From contig URHY01000063.1 in NCBI GenBank assembly GCA_900547815.1, positions 1-13,677 on the forward strand: a stretch of 13,677 nucleotides of DNA. The letters run 5' to 3'. Below the pieces are notes generated by a model. That model did no database searches. It saw only the letters and a list, made by a program, of their open reading frames with translations, and was not told where the DNA came from. Within the stretch, counting starts at the first letter, position 1, and every line of letters begins with the position of its first letter. Positions 1-8,111 of this stretch are shown piece after piece. The DNA comes from an uncultured Solobacterium sp. (GTDB taxonomy: Bacteria > Bacillota_I > Bacilli_A > Erysipelotrichales > Erysipelotrichaceae). The translations under genes were made by a program, and so were the position numbers.

Positions 1-54
1 CAGCTACTAATGCTTCTTTTATTTTTTAGTTATACAAATTCTGCAAAGTTAAGG

Positions 55-81
55 AAGGTAGCGAGAAATCGTTGCCTTTTT
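55..81 (+). terminator. Intrinsic terminator of an upstream gene
   Basis: A 9-pair stem (56-64 with 69-77, two G-T wobbles) closes on a GAAA tetraloop and is followed by a T run at 77-81. It points rightward, so it probably ends a plus-strand gene lying mostly off the left edge. A frame ending in TAG at 27-29 is a possible end of that gene, but only eight codons are visible. The second stem arm also overlaps the -35 element of the next promoter. Confidence 0.7.
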
Positions 82-100
82 GATTTTCATCATTTATAAT
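72..100 (+). promoter_or_regulatory. Sigma-A type promoter of the marR-MATE operon
   Basis: TTGCCT at 72-77 and a perfect TATAAT at 95-100 are separated by 17 bases. Transcription would start near 106-108, inside the repeat described next. The spacing and the match to consensus make this the clearest housekeeping promoter in the left half of the window. Confidence 0.7.
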
Positions 101-127
101 ACATAAAGTAATTACATAAAGTAATTA
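101..127. promoter_or_regulatory. Putative MarR operator (tandem repeat containing a dyad)
   Basis: A 13-base unit, ACATAAAGTAATT, occurs twice in tandem (101-113, 114-126). Across the two copies lies a perfect inverted repeat, TAATTAC (109-115) with GTAATTA (121-127), separated by five bases. It starts directly after the -10 box and covers the expected transcription start. A dyad there, just before a marR gene, is the usual arrangement for MarR autorepression. Binding by this particular MarR is inferred. Confidence 0.55.
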
Positions 128-145
128 TATAGGAAGGATCAACTT

Positions 146-586
146 ATGACGAGTGATAAAATTAAAAGAGTAATGGATGCCTGCTATATGGCAAAAAGAG
201 TTCGTGACATGCTTCCAGCACTTCCTGGAGGTGTAACTTCTTCTCACATTCATTATTTAGATACAATTCGGCAATTAGAAAGTATGAAAGAGAATGTAAA
301 GGTAAGCGATATTAGTGATATGTTGGGTCTTCCTAGACCGAGTGTAACCAAAACAATCAAGGATATGAAAAATCTTGGATTTGTCAAAAAAATGACGACA
401 AAAGAAGATGGTAGGGTAGTTTATATACAAATTACAGATTCTGGAAAAGCATTGGTTGATACATATGTAGATCAATATTTTAATGGGCTATCAAAAGAGC
501 TTAGTGATATTACAGATGAACAGGCAAATATCATGATTGAAGTTGTTGAAAAATTTTATACAGTCATGAGTAAAAGGAAGGTATAG
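146..586 (+). CDS. MarR-family transcriptional regulator
   Basis: This 146-residue protein has the normal length and layout of a MarR winged-helix regulator, which acts as a homodimer and usually represses efflux or stress genes until a ligand releases it. N-terminal dimerisation helices lead to a helix-turn-helix at about residues 53-77, with the recognition helix around RPSVTKTIKDM. The wing at 83-96 carries the family Asp and Arg (D88, R90, in EDGR). C-terminal helices complete the dimer interface. The ATG follows AGGAAGGA at 131-138 with good spacing. The stop TAG abuts the start codon of the MATE gene, so both are co-transcribed and probably coupled. The dyad just upstream suggests autoregulation. 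The ligand is unknown. Confidence 0.9.
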   Translation: MTSDKIKRVMDACYMAKRVRDMLPALPGGVTSSHIHYLDTIRQLESMKENVKVSDISDMLGLPRPSVTKTIKDMKNLGFVKKMTTKEDGRVVYIQITDSGKALVDTYVDQYFNGLSKELSDITDEQANIMIEVVEKFYTVMSKRKV

Positions 587-1906
587 ATGGATTTTACACA
601 AGGAAATATCTTAAAGAAATTGATTCGATTTATGATACCGATTTTAGGCGCACTTGTTTTACAAGCAGCTTATGGAGCCGTTGATTTGTTGATTGTTGGA
701 AGATTTGGGAGTACAGCCGGATTGTCGGCAGTTTCTACGGGAAGTCAGATTTTGAATTTAGTTACATTTGTGATTACACAACTCGCAATGGGAATTACGG
801 TATTAATTGCTCGATATATTGGTGAAAAATCAACAAATCAAATTGGACAATTGTTAGGTGGCGCTACAGTTATTTTCTCCATGATTGCGGTTGTTTTATT
901 TGTGGTCATGGTATTTTTTTCGAATTCACTTGCTATACTTATGCAAGCACCAATAGAAGCTATTTCATTAACATCATTCTATGTAAAAATTTGTGGAGCA
1001 GGAATTTTCTTCATTATTACATATAATGTATTATCTGCCATATTTAGAGGATTAGGAGATAGTAAATCACCATTAGTTTTTGTTGCGATAGCCTGTCTAG
1101 TGAATATTATTGGAGACCTTATTTTTGTAGCTATATTTCATATGGATGCTGCGGGTGCAGCTATTGCTACAGTACTTGCTCAAGCCATAAGTGTTATTTT
1201 GGCTTTCGTAATGCTAAAAAGAAGAGAATTGCCATTTCATATTGCTTGGAAGGATTTTAGTTTGAATCATCAATGTAGAAGATTTTTAAATGTAGGTATA
1301 CCTTTAGCTTTACAAGAATGTTTAACGCAAGTATCTTTTTTAGCTTTATGTGCATTTGTCAATCGATTAGGACTAGATGCTTCTTCAGGCTATGGTGTAG
1401 CTTGTAAAATCGTTAATTTTGCGATGCTTGTACCTAGTGCGTTGATGCAGTCTATGGCTAGTTTTGTATCACAGAATGTAGGTGCCGGTAAAGAAGAGCG
1501 AGCCAGAAAAGTATTGTTTACCGGAATGTCTGTTGGTGTATTTGTTGGAGTATTTGTATTTGTGGGGGTATTCGTTTTTGGAAACTATTTAACATCGATA
1601 TTTACAACAGATTCTTCTGTAATTTTAAAAGGCTATGATTATTTAATAGGATTTGCTCCAGAAACCATTGTGACAGCTATTTTGTTTAGTATGATAGGTT
1701 ACTTTAATGGTCATGAAAAAACATTGTGGGTTATGATTCAAGGGATAATTCAAACACTTCTTGTTCGTTTACCCCTAGCTTATATTATGAGTGTTCAACC
1801 AAACGCGAGTCTTACTTATATTGGTTTAGCAGCTCCAGTAGCGACTTGTTTTGGAATTTTGTTAAATGCAATGTATTATCAAAAAATGAAAAGACATATG
1901 GCTTAA
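587..1906 (+). CDS. MATE-family multidrug efflux transporter
   Basis: The 439-residue, very hydrophobic protein matches the usual MATE length of about 440-460 residues with two bundles of six membrane helices. The opening (an NILKKLIRFMIPI type lead-in, then LVLQAAYGAVDLLIVGRFG) is the characteristic first helix pair of the family, and the two halves look related. Such pumps exchange cationic drugs or metabolites for Na+ or H+ at the cytoplasmic membrane. The start codon follows the marR stop with no gap, and AAAAGGAAGG inside the end of marR serves as ribosome binding site. The regulator-pump pairing suggests an inducible drug efflux operon. The substrate cannot be told from the sequence. 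Confidence 0.9.
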   Translation: MDFTQGNILKKLIRFMIPILGALVLQAAYGAVDLLIVGRFGSTAGLSAVSTGSQILNLVTFVITQLAMGITVLIARYIGEKSTNQIGQLLGGATVIFSMIAVVLFVVMVFFSNSLAILMQAPIEAISLTSFYVKICGAGIFFIITYNVLSAIFRGLGDSKSPLVFVAIACLVNIIGDLIFVAIFHMDAAGAAIATVLAQAISVILAFVMLKRRELPFHIAWKDFSLNHQCRRFLNVGIPLALQECLTQVSFLALCAFVNRLGLDASSGYGVACKIVNFAMLVPSALMQSMASFVSQNVGAGKEERARKVLFTGMSVGVFVGVFVFVGVFVFGNYLTSIFTTDSSVILKGYDYLIGFAPETIVTAILFSMIGYFNGHEKTLWVMIQGIIQTLLVRLPLAYIMSVQPNASLTYIGLAAPVATCFGILLNAMYYQKMKRHMA

Positions 1907-1922
1907 TTGTCATATGTCTTTT
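1889..1922. terminator. Bidirectional terminator between convergent genes
   Basis: Perfect 12-base arms (1889-1900 with 1911-1922, core AAGACATATG) flank a 10-base loop that contains the MATE stop codon. The arm ends give an A run on one side and a T run on the other, so the hairpin can serve the MATE operon and the converging HAD gene. The last two bases overlap the HAD stop codon. Confidence 0.75.
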
Positions 1923-2691
1923 AAATAATATTAAAATGTTTTAATGCACTGACTATTCCATCTTCTTGTACAGAATCTGTTATGTAGTCAGCTATAGCTT
2001 TAACGTCATCTTTGGCATTACCCATCGCAACACCGGTACCAACATATTTTAACATCGAAATATCGTTTCCTCCATCGCCAAAGGCCATGGCTTCTTCTTT
2101 GTTGAAATTGAAGTAATCCAATATCTTTTGAATACCTATATCTTTTCCGCCATTACAAGGAATGATATCACAAGCTCTATCCCACCAGCGAGCCACTTTT
2201 AATGTAGTTGTGTTTTCTAGAATCAACTCATCTTGATCTTCTGTAGTGGCAACCATCATTTGATAAATTTCTTCTTCCATAAAATTATTAAATTCATCAA
2301 GTACATGAACATGTTGGTTGGCAATCATGAAATATTCTTCTAAGATTTCATCATCAAAATTACATCCCATCTTATTGATTCCAGCTAGAGTAACAGCTTT
2401 ATTTAATTTCTTGGCATTATCCACAAATATTTGAATATCCTTTTTATCCATGGGATTCTTGTAAATCAATTCGTTAGGTGTGAAACAATAGGAGCCATTA
2501 AAAGAAAGTACTCCATCAAATTCGATGCCATGAAATTTAGGAACGACAAATGGTGGCCTTCCTGTGGCTAAAAAGATTTTAATCCCTTTCTTTTTTACTT
2601 CATTCAGTGCAATAATCAATTCTTGGTGCATTTCTTTTTGACCAAGTTCTAAAAGCGTTCCATCAATATCAAAAAATAATATTTTAATCAT
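1921..2691 (-). CDS. Cof-type HAD-IIB family phosphatase
   Basis: This 256-residue protein shows every HAD motif: DIDGT at 8-12 (nucleophile D8, acid/base D10), T43 in LATGR, K183 in GGKDIG, and GDGGND at 205-210 with Mg2+-binding D206 and D210. The region between motifs II and III fits a C2B cap, as in Cof/YidA-like enzymes that dephosphorylate sugar phosphates, flavin or pyridoxal phosphates in the cytoplasm. The substrate cannot be assigned. The gene faces the MATE gene and diverges from the ABC gene at 2780. GGAGAATGG lies upstream of the ATG on the minus strand. A weak promoter may exist with TAAAAT at 2719-2714, but its -35 is poor. Confidence 0.9.
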   Translation of the reverse strand: MIKILFFDIDGTLLELGQKEMHQELIIALNEVKKKGIKIFLATGRPPFVVPKFHGIEFDGVLSFNGSYCFTPNELIYKNPMDKKDIQIFVDNAKKLNKAVTLAGINKMGCNFDDEILEEYFMIANQHVHVLDEFNNFMEEEIYQMMVATTEDQDELILENTTTLKVARWWDRACDIIPCNGGKDIGIQKILDYFNFNKEEAMAFGDGGNDISMLKYVGTGVAMGNAKDDVKAIADYITDSVQEDGIVSALKHFNII

Positions 2692-2727
2692 AATCCATTC
2701 TCCATTCTTTCATATTTTAGCATTATT

Positions 2728-2757
2728 TTGGAAAAATCATGAAAATTCTTGTATAAT
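2728..2757 (+). promoter_or_regulatory. Promoter of the ABC exporter gene at 2780
   Basis: TTGGAA at 2728-2733 and a perfect TATAAT at 2752-2757 are 18 bases apart, ending 22 bases before the start codon. The short leader holds only the ribosome binding site AGGGAGGG (2767-2774). No operator-like dyad is evident. Confidence 0.6.
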
Positions 2758-2779
2758 ACAGAAATCAGGGAGGGAATAT

Positions 2780-4516
2780 ATGAGTACATTTAAGCGTTTT
2801 TTACAATATTATAAACCATATAAAGGGATTTTCTTTATGGATCTATTTTGTGCACTTATTATGTGTATTGTCGATCTTGCGTTTCCTTTGATTCTAAGTT
2901 ATTGTACAGGATCATTCTTTTTGAAATCATCGAATGAAATTTTAAAAGGAGTTTTCGTATTAGGGATAGGGTTGCTTGTGATGTATGTGATACGTGCATT
3001 GTGTCGTTATTACGTGAGTTGTCAAGGCCATGTGATGGGAGCCAACATGGAAAGTGACATGCGTCAAGATTTATTCAATCAATACCAACGTTTATCTTTC
3101 TCTTATTATGATAAGCACAATACAGGGGTTATGATGTCTCGTGTTGTTTCAGACTTATTTGATATTTGTGAATTTGCGCATCATGGACCTGAAAACTTAT
3201 TTATATCATTATTTAAAATTGTCGGATCTTTCATTATATTGGCTACAATCTATTGGCCATTGGCATTGATTCTTTTAGCTGTGACAGTAGTGATGATGGT
3301 GTTTAGTTATTCTCAAAATAAAAAGATGCGAAGAACCTTTATGGAAAATAGAAAGAAAATTGGTAGTGTGAATGCAAGTCTTCAAGATTCTTTGGGTGGG
3401 ATTCGTGTTGTACAGTCTTTTGCGAATGAGGATATTGAAATTGATAAATTCAATCATTCAAACATGGAATTCTTGGAATCAAAAAAAGACAATTATCGCG
3501 TTATGGGTACTTTTCAAGGTGGAAATAATTTCTTTCAAGGACTTTTATATGTCACAATTATTGTGTTTGGCGGTTTGTTTATCGCAAATGGGAATTTAAA
3601 CCCAATCGTACTTGCGACGTTTGCCCTATATATTAATGTTTTTGTATCGCCGATTGAAGTATTAGTTGAATTTACAGAAATGTTCCAAAAGGGATTCTCT
3701 GGATTTAGACGTTTTGAAGAAGTTATGAATGAAATTCCTGAAATTCAAGACTCTGAAAATGCCAAGGATTTAAAAAATGTTTCTGGAAATATTGATTTTG
3801 ATCATGTGTCTTTCCAATATAATGAGAATGAAAAGGTTATTGACGATGTAAATCTACATATTAAAGCAGGAGAAAAAATTGCCTTGGTTGGACCTAGTGG
3901 CTCTGGTAAGACTACACTTTGTTCATTGTTATCTCGTTTTTATGATGTCACAAACGGTTCCATTTGTATTGATGGTCAAAATATTAAAGATGTGACTTTA
4001 AAATCTCTTCGTTCAAATATTGGTTTAGTTCAACAAGATGTATATTTATTTACAGGAACGATTGAACAAAATATTGCTTATGGAAGGCCTGGTGCAAGCC
4101 ATGAAGAGATCGTAAAGGCAGCTAAAAAGGCGAATATCCATGATTTTATTATGTCTTTACCAGAAGGGTACGATACTTTCTGTGGAGAAAGAGGTACGCG
4201 CTTATCTGGCGGTCAAAAACAACGTATTTCGATTGCACGTGTTTTCTTAAAGAATCCTAAGATTTTGATTTTGGATGAAGCGACAAGCGCTTTGGATAAT
4301 GAGAGTGAGCGTATCATTCAAAAGAGTCTAGAAGATTTAAGTAAGGATCGCACTTGTATTACAATTGCCCATCGTTTATCAACAATTCGTAATGCCGATG
4401 AGATTGTCGTCATTGATGCGACGGGTATGCATGAGCGTGGAACACATGATGAATTGATGAAATTAAATGGTACTTACGCGAAATATTATAAGCTTCAATT
4501 TGAGGGCTTAAATTAG
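2780..4516 (+). CDS. Half-size ABC exporter, fused permease and ATPase, with complete ATPase motifs
   Basis: At 578 residues this is a type IV (MsbA/BmrA-like) half transporter. Six membrane helices span about residues 15-300, with the coupling-helix region DSLGGIRVVQSFANE near 203-217. The ATPase domain follows: Walker A GPSGSGKTT 371-379, Q-loop at about 418, signature LSGGQ 475-479, Walker B ILILDE 495-500 with catalytic E500, D-loop SALD 503-506, switch H531. All catalytic residues are intact, so it can work as a homodimer, and it has no partner beside it. Its own promoter and terminator make it monocistronic. It is related to, but distinct from, the pair at 6372-9855. Export of drugs, lipids or peptides is possible; nothing points to one of these. 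Confidence 0.9.
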   Translation: MSTFKRFLQYYKPYKGIFFMDLFCALIMCIVDLAFPLILSYCTGSFFLKSSNEILKGVFVLGIGLLVMYVIRALCRYYVSCQGHVMGANMESDMRQDLFNQYQRLSFSYYDKHNTGVMMSRVVSDLFDICEFAHHGPENLFISLFKIVGSFIILATIYWPLALILLAVTVVMMVFSYSQNKKMRRTFMENRKKIGSVNASLQDSLGGIRVVQSFANEDIEIDKFNHSNMEFLESKKDNYRVMGTFQGGNNFFQGLLYVTIIVFGGLFIANGNLNPIVLATFALYINVFVSPIEVLVEFTEMFQKGFSGFRRFEEVMNEIPEIQDSENAKDLKNVSGNIDFDHVSFQYNENEKVIDDVNLHIKAGEKIALVGPSGSGKTTLCSLLSRFYDVTNGSICIDGQNIKDVTLKSLRSNIGLVQQDVYLFTGTIEQNIAYGRPGASHEEIVKAAKKANIHDFIMSLPEGYDTFCGERGTRLSGGQKQRISIARVFLKNPKILILDEATSALDNESERIIQKSLEDLSKDRTCITIAHRLSTIRNADEIVVIDATGMHERGTHDELMKLNGTYAKYYKLQFEGLN

Positions 4517-4540
4517 CAGGCATGCAAATGTCTGCTTTTC
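4515..4540 (+). terminator. Terminator of the ABC exporter gene
   Basis: An 8-pair stem (4516-4523 with 4528-4535, one G-T wobble) closes on a GCAA tetraloop and is followed by TTTTC. It begins at the last base of the stop codon, so the gene above is transcribed separately from ptsI. Confidence 0.75.
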
Positions 4541-4577
4541 TTGTATCTTTGAAAAAAAAGTGTTAAAATTTTATCTG
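4541..4577 (+). promoter_or_regulatory. Promoter region of ptsI
   Basis: Two overlapping 17-base-spaced solutions can be drawn: TTGTAT (4541-4546) with TAAAAT (4564-4569), and TTGAAA (4549-4554) with TATCTG (4572-4577). The first has the better -10 and the second the better -35. A small hairpin (AAGCG/CGCTT around five T's, 4584-4598) sits in the leader before the AGGAGG at 4605-4610. It lacks a proper T tail in the right place and may have no function. Confidence 0.45.
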
Positions 4578-4618
4578 TAGATGAAAGCGTTTTTCGCTTG
4601 TTTTAGGAGGAATTTATC

Positions 4619-6322
4619 ATGTTAAAAGGGATAGCAGCAAGTGCTGGTGTATCAGTAGCTAAAGTTTACAAATTGGAAACACCAAAAGTTGTTATTGAAA
4701 AAAAAGCAGGAGTAGCTGAAGAAGAAGTAAAAAAATTCGAGGATGCTCTAGAACAAACTAAAAAAGATATCGAAGGAGTAAAAGAAAGAGCAGCTAAGCG
4801 TTTAAGTGACGAAGAATTAGCTGTATTCGATGCTCACTTAATGATGGCTGGTGACCCTGAATTAGCTGGTCAAATTAAAACCATGATCGAAAATGATGGT
4901 GTAAATGCTGAATATGCGACTGAACAAGTAGCTAATCAAATGGTTGAAATGTTCGAAAGTATGGATAATGATTATTTCCGTGAAAGAGCAGCTGATATTA
5001 AAGATGTTACTTTCCGTTTAAAATGTAACTTGTTAGGATTAACAATTCCTGATTTAACAAGTATTGATGAAGATTCAATTATCGTTGCTCACGATTTGAC
5101 TCCAAGTGATACAGCTCAGTTAAATGAATTTGTTAAGGGTTTCGCTACTGAAATCGGTGGAAAAACTTCTCACTCAGCTATCATGGCTAACTCATTGGAA
5201 ATCCCTGCAGTTGTAGGATGTCCAGGTGTATGTGATGCATGTAAAACTGGTGATACTTTGGCATTAGATGCATTAGATGGTGTTGTTGAAATCAATCCTG
5301 ATGAAGAAACAATTGCTAAATATGAAGCTAAAGCAACTGCTTATTTAAAAGAAAAAGAAGAATTAAAAGTATTAAAGAACGAAAAATCTGTAACTACAGA
5401 TGGACACGAAGTTGAACTTGCTGGTAACATTGGTGGATTCAAAGATGTTGAAGGTGTATTAACTAATGGTGGTGAAGGTGTCGGATTGTTCCGTACTGAA
5501 TTCTTATACATGGATTCAGATCACTTCCCAACAGAAGAAGAACAATTTGAAGCATACAAACAAGTATTAGAAGGTATGCAAGGTAAAAAAGTTGTTGTTC
5601 GAACATTAGATATTGGTGGAGATAAACACTTATCTTACTATGAGTTCCCTCAAGAAATGAACCCATTCTTAGGATATCGTGCAATTCGTCTTTGCTTAAA
5701 AGAAACAGATATCTTCAAAACTCAATTACGTGCATTATGTCGTGCATCTGTTTATGGAAGACTTTGCATCATGTTCCCAATGATCGCTACAATTAAAGAA
5801 TTCCGTGACGCAAAAGCTATCTTTGAAGAAGTTAAGGCTGAATTAATTGCTGAAGGTGTTGCAGTTAGTGACAGCATTGAAGTTGGTATGATGGTTGAAA
5901 TTCCAGCTGCTGCAGTTCTTGCTGATCAATTCGCTAAATATGCAGATTTCTTCTCAATTGGTACAAATGACTTGATCCAATACTCAATGGCTGCTGACCG
6001 TATGTCTGAACACGTTTCTTACTTGTATCAACCATACAACCCAAGTGTATTACGTTTAGTTGCTAATACAATTAAAGGTGCTCACGAACACGGTAAATGG
6101 GTTGGTATGTGTGGAGCCATGGCTGGTGAACCACATGCAGTTCCTATTCTTTTAGGTTTAGGTCTTGATGAATTCTCAATGAGTGCTACTCAAATCTTAA
6201 AGGCTCGTAAGGTTGTTAAATCTTTAAGCTATGAAGAAATGCAAGGATTAGCTCAAGAATGCTTAAATAAAGACACTGCTGATGAAGTTTTAGAAACAGT
6301 TAAAACTAAATTGGGTGAATAA
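4619..6322 (+). CDS. ptsI: PTS enzyme I (phosphoenolpyruvate-protein phosphotransferase)
   Basis: Enzyme I takes phosphate from phosphoenolpyruvate and passes it to HPr, driving all PTS sugar uptake from the cytoplasm. The 567 residues match the family length of about 570. The N-terminal part contains the HPr-binding helices, and the phospho-histidine domain carries H185 in GGKTSHSAIMA. The C-terminal PEP-binding barrel shows FRTEFLYM (R292), VVRTLDIGGDK (R328), VEIPAA (E427), GTNDL (D451) and the conserved C498 in GMCGAMAG. Codon use is strongly biased (GCT, GGT, GAA, with frequent CAC and TTC), unlike the ABC genes around it, as expected of a highly expressed gene. AGGAGG lies eight bases before the ATG. 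No ptsH or other PTS gene adjoins it. Confidence 0.97.
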   Translation: MLKGIAASAGVSVAKVYKLETPKVVIEKKAGVAEEEVKKFEDALEQTKKDIEGVKERAAKRLSDEELAVFDAHLMMAGDPELAGQIKTMIENDGVNAEYATEQVANQMVEMFESMDNDYFRERAADIKDVTFRLKCNLLGLTIPDLTSIDEDSIIVAHDLTPSDTAQLNEFVKGFATEIGGKTSHSAIMANSLEIPAVVGCPGVCDACKTGDTLALDALDGVVEINPDEETIAKYEAKATAYLKEKEELKVLKNEKSVTTDGHEVELAGNIGGFKDVEGVLTNGGEGVGLFRTEFLYMDSDHFPTEEEQFEAYKQVLEGMQGKKVVVRTLDIGGDKHLSYYEFPQEMNPFLGYRAIRLCLKETDIFKTQLRALCRASVYGRLCIMFPMIATIKEFRDAKAIFEEVKAELIAEGVAVSDSIEVGMMVEIPAAAVLADQFAKYADFFSIGTNDLIQYSMAADRMSEHVSYLYQPYNPSVLRLVANTIKGAHEHGKWVGMCGAMAGEPHAVPILLGLGLDEFSMSATQILKARKVVKSLSYEEMQGLAQECLNKDTADEVLETVKTKLGE

Positions 6323-6331
6323 TTAGATTCG

Positions 6332-6358
6332 GGGTTCTATTGAACCCACTTTTATTTT
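6332..6358 (+). terminator. Probable terminator after ptsI
   Basis: GGGTTC (6332-6337), a four-base loop and GAACCC (6342-6347) form a strong 6-pair stem. The tail is ACTTTTATTTT, so the T run is interrupted and starts two bases late. Termination may be partial. No clear separate promoter is visible before 6372, so some read-through from ptsI into the ABC pair is plausible. Confidence 0.6.
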
Positions 6359-6371
6359 GTAGGGGGAATAT

Positions 6372-8111
6372 ATGAAGCTTATATGGAAATATTTAATGAA
6401 ATATAAGAAATGGTTTTTGTTGGATTTTATAAGTGTATTCGGGTTTGCGCTTGTAGAACTAGGAATTCCAACCATCATTTCAGATATGATTGATCATGGT
6501 ATTGAAACACATGATACATCTTATTTATATAGTCGTTTTGGAATTATGGCTTTCATTAGTGTGATTGGAGTAAGTGGAGTCGTACTACTTGGATATTGCT
6601 GCTCAAAAATATCCACAAATATTACGCGTGATATTCGTAATGATGTTTTTAAGCATTCGCAATCTTTTTCTGCAGCTGAAATGGAAAAGTTTGGTGTGTC
6701 CAGTATGATTACACGTACCAATAACGATGCCTATCAAATTATGTTATTTTTAAATGTCATCTTAAAATCCGCATTATTAACACCGGTTATGATGTGTGTT
6801 TCCGTCATGTTGATTTTAAAAATATCTTTACAACTTTCTTATGTCGTTTTAGCTACAATTCCAGTTGTTATTTTGGGCGTGATCATTGTTGCCAAAGTGA
6901 GTGAGCCATTGAGTGAGAATCAACAAAAGTCGATTGACCACATTAATCAAATTTTGCGTGAAAATATCACAGGTATTCGAGTAATTCGTTCTTTTAATAA
7001 AGAGGATTATGAAAAGAAACGTTTCTCTAATGAAAATGATTTCTATCGAGATCAAAGTGCAAAGTTATTTAAATTGATGTCTTGTACAGAACCATCTTTT
7101 TTCTTTTTGATGAATATTGCTACAGTCATTGTATATTATTTAAGTTGCACTTTATTAAACACAAATGCCATCACTTTAGGAAATGTAGTTGCCTTTGTTG
7201 AATATTTATTCCACGTTATGATGTCTGTATTGATATTCTGTATGGTATTTATGATGTATCCTAGAGCCAATGTATCGGCTAAGCGTATCATGGAAGTGTT
7301 GGATACAAAACCAAGTATTGTCAATGATAAAGATTGTATTTTATTGAATTCAATTGAAACGTTAAGTTTTAAAGATGTTAGTTTTTCTTATCCAAATGGT
7401 GAAGAAGCCGTTTTAAAGAATATTGACTTTTCATGTCATAAAGGACAAAAAATTGCGGTGATTGGAAGTACAGGTTCTGGTAAGAGTACGTTAGTTAAAT
7501 TGATGAATCGTTTCTATGATGTAAGTCGTGGATCAATTGAAATCAATGGAATCGATATTCGTAAGTATGATTTAGAGAGTTTGCGTGCTCAAATTGGTTA
7601 TGTTGCACAAAAGGCACATATGTTTAAGGGAAGTATTAAATCGAATATTTGTTTTGGAAAACCTGAGGCAAGTGATGAAGAAATGCATCACGCGGCTAGT
7701 GTCGCACAGGCAAGTGATTTTATTTCGACAAGAGAACACGGGTATGAAGATGAAATTGCAGAGGATGGAACGAATATTTCTGGTGGACAGAAACAAAGGC
7801 TTTCGATTGCTCGTGTCATCTTAAAAAAGCCATCCCTTTATATTTATGATGATAGTTTTAGTGCTTTAGATTTTAAAACGGATGCCACATTAAGAAAAGC
7901 CTTAAAACCTGAAGTCAAGGATGCAATCTTTTTTGTGGTTGCCCAAAGAATTTCTACAATCATGGATTCGGATATGATCATTGTCTTAGATGAAGGACAA
8001 ATTATTGGATTAGGTACGCATTTAGAACTTTTAAAGAATTGTAGTGTGTATCAAGAAATTGCTCATTCGCAATTGACACAAAAGGAGTTGGATGATTATG
8101 AAAGAAGCTAA
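6372..8111 (+). CDS. Heterodimeric ABC exporter subunit with non-canonical ATP site
   Basis: This 579-residue half transporter has membrane helices over about residues 12-300 and an ATPase domain from about 330. Walker A is GSTGSGKST (365-373), Q-loop Q413, signature ISGGQ (469-473). The Walker B region reads YIYDDSFSALD (491-500 or so), with Asp (D494) where the catalytic Glu should be, and the switch His is Gln (Q525 in VVAQRIST). The same two changes are known in the degenerate subunit of heterodimeric exporters such as TM287/288, LmrCD and BmrCD. Its signature motif is intact and would complete the working site on the partner at 8098. GGGGG at 6362-6366 precedes the ATG, and the 3' end overlaps the partner gene. 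The substrate is unknown; drug efflux is usual for the class. Confidence 0.9.
   Translation: MKLIWKYLMKYKKWFLLDFISVFGFALVELGIPTIISDMIDHGIETHDTSYLYSRFGIMAFISVIGVSGVVLLGYCCSKISTNITRDIRNDVFKHSQSFSAAEMEKFGVSSMITRTNNDAYQIMLFLNVILKSALLTPVMMCVSVMLILKISLQLSYVVLATIPVVILGVIIVAKVSEPLSENQQKSIDHINQILRENITGIRVIRSFNKEDYEKKRFSNENDFYRDQSAKLFKLMSCTEPSFFFLMNIATVIVYYLSCTLLNTNAITLGNVVAFVEYLFHVMMSVLIFCMVFMMYPRANVSAKRIMEVLDTKPSIVNDKDCILLNSIETLSFKDVSFSYPNGEEAVLKNIDFSCHKGQKIAVIGSTGSGKSTLVKLMNRFYDVSRGSIEINGIDIRKYDLESLRAQIGYVAQKAHMFKGSIKSNICFGKPEASDEEMHHAASVAQASDFISTREHGYEDEIAEDGTNISGGQKQRLSIARVILKKPSLYIYDDSFSALDFKTDATLRKALKPEVKDAIFFVVAQRISTIMDSDMIIVLDEGQIIGLGTHLELLKNCSVYQEIAHSQLTQKELDDYERS

Noticed and set aside
3..29. 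Possible C-terminal codons of an upstream gene ending in TAG at 27-29
   Set aside because: Only eight codons are visible; the terminator after it makes an upstream gene likely, but the frame cannot be assigned.
4584..4598. Hairpin in the ptsI leader as a riboswitch or attenuator
   Set aside because: The stem has only five pairs and no proper T tail or conserved aptamer features that I can recognise.
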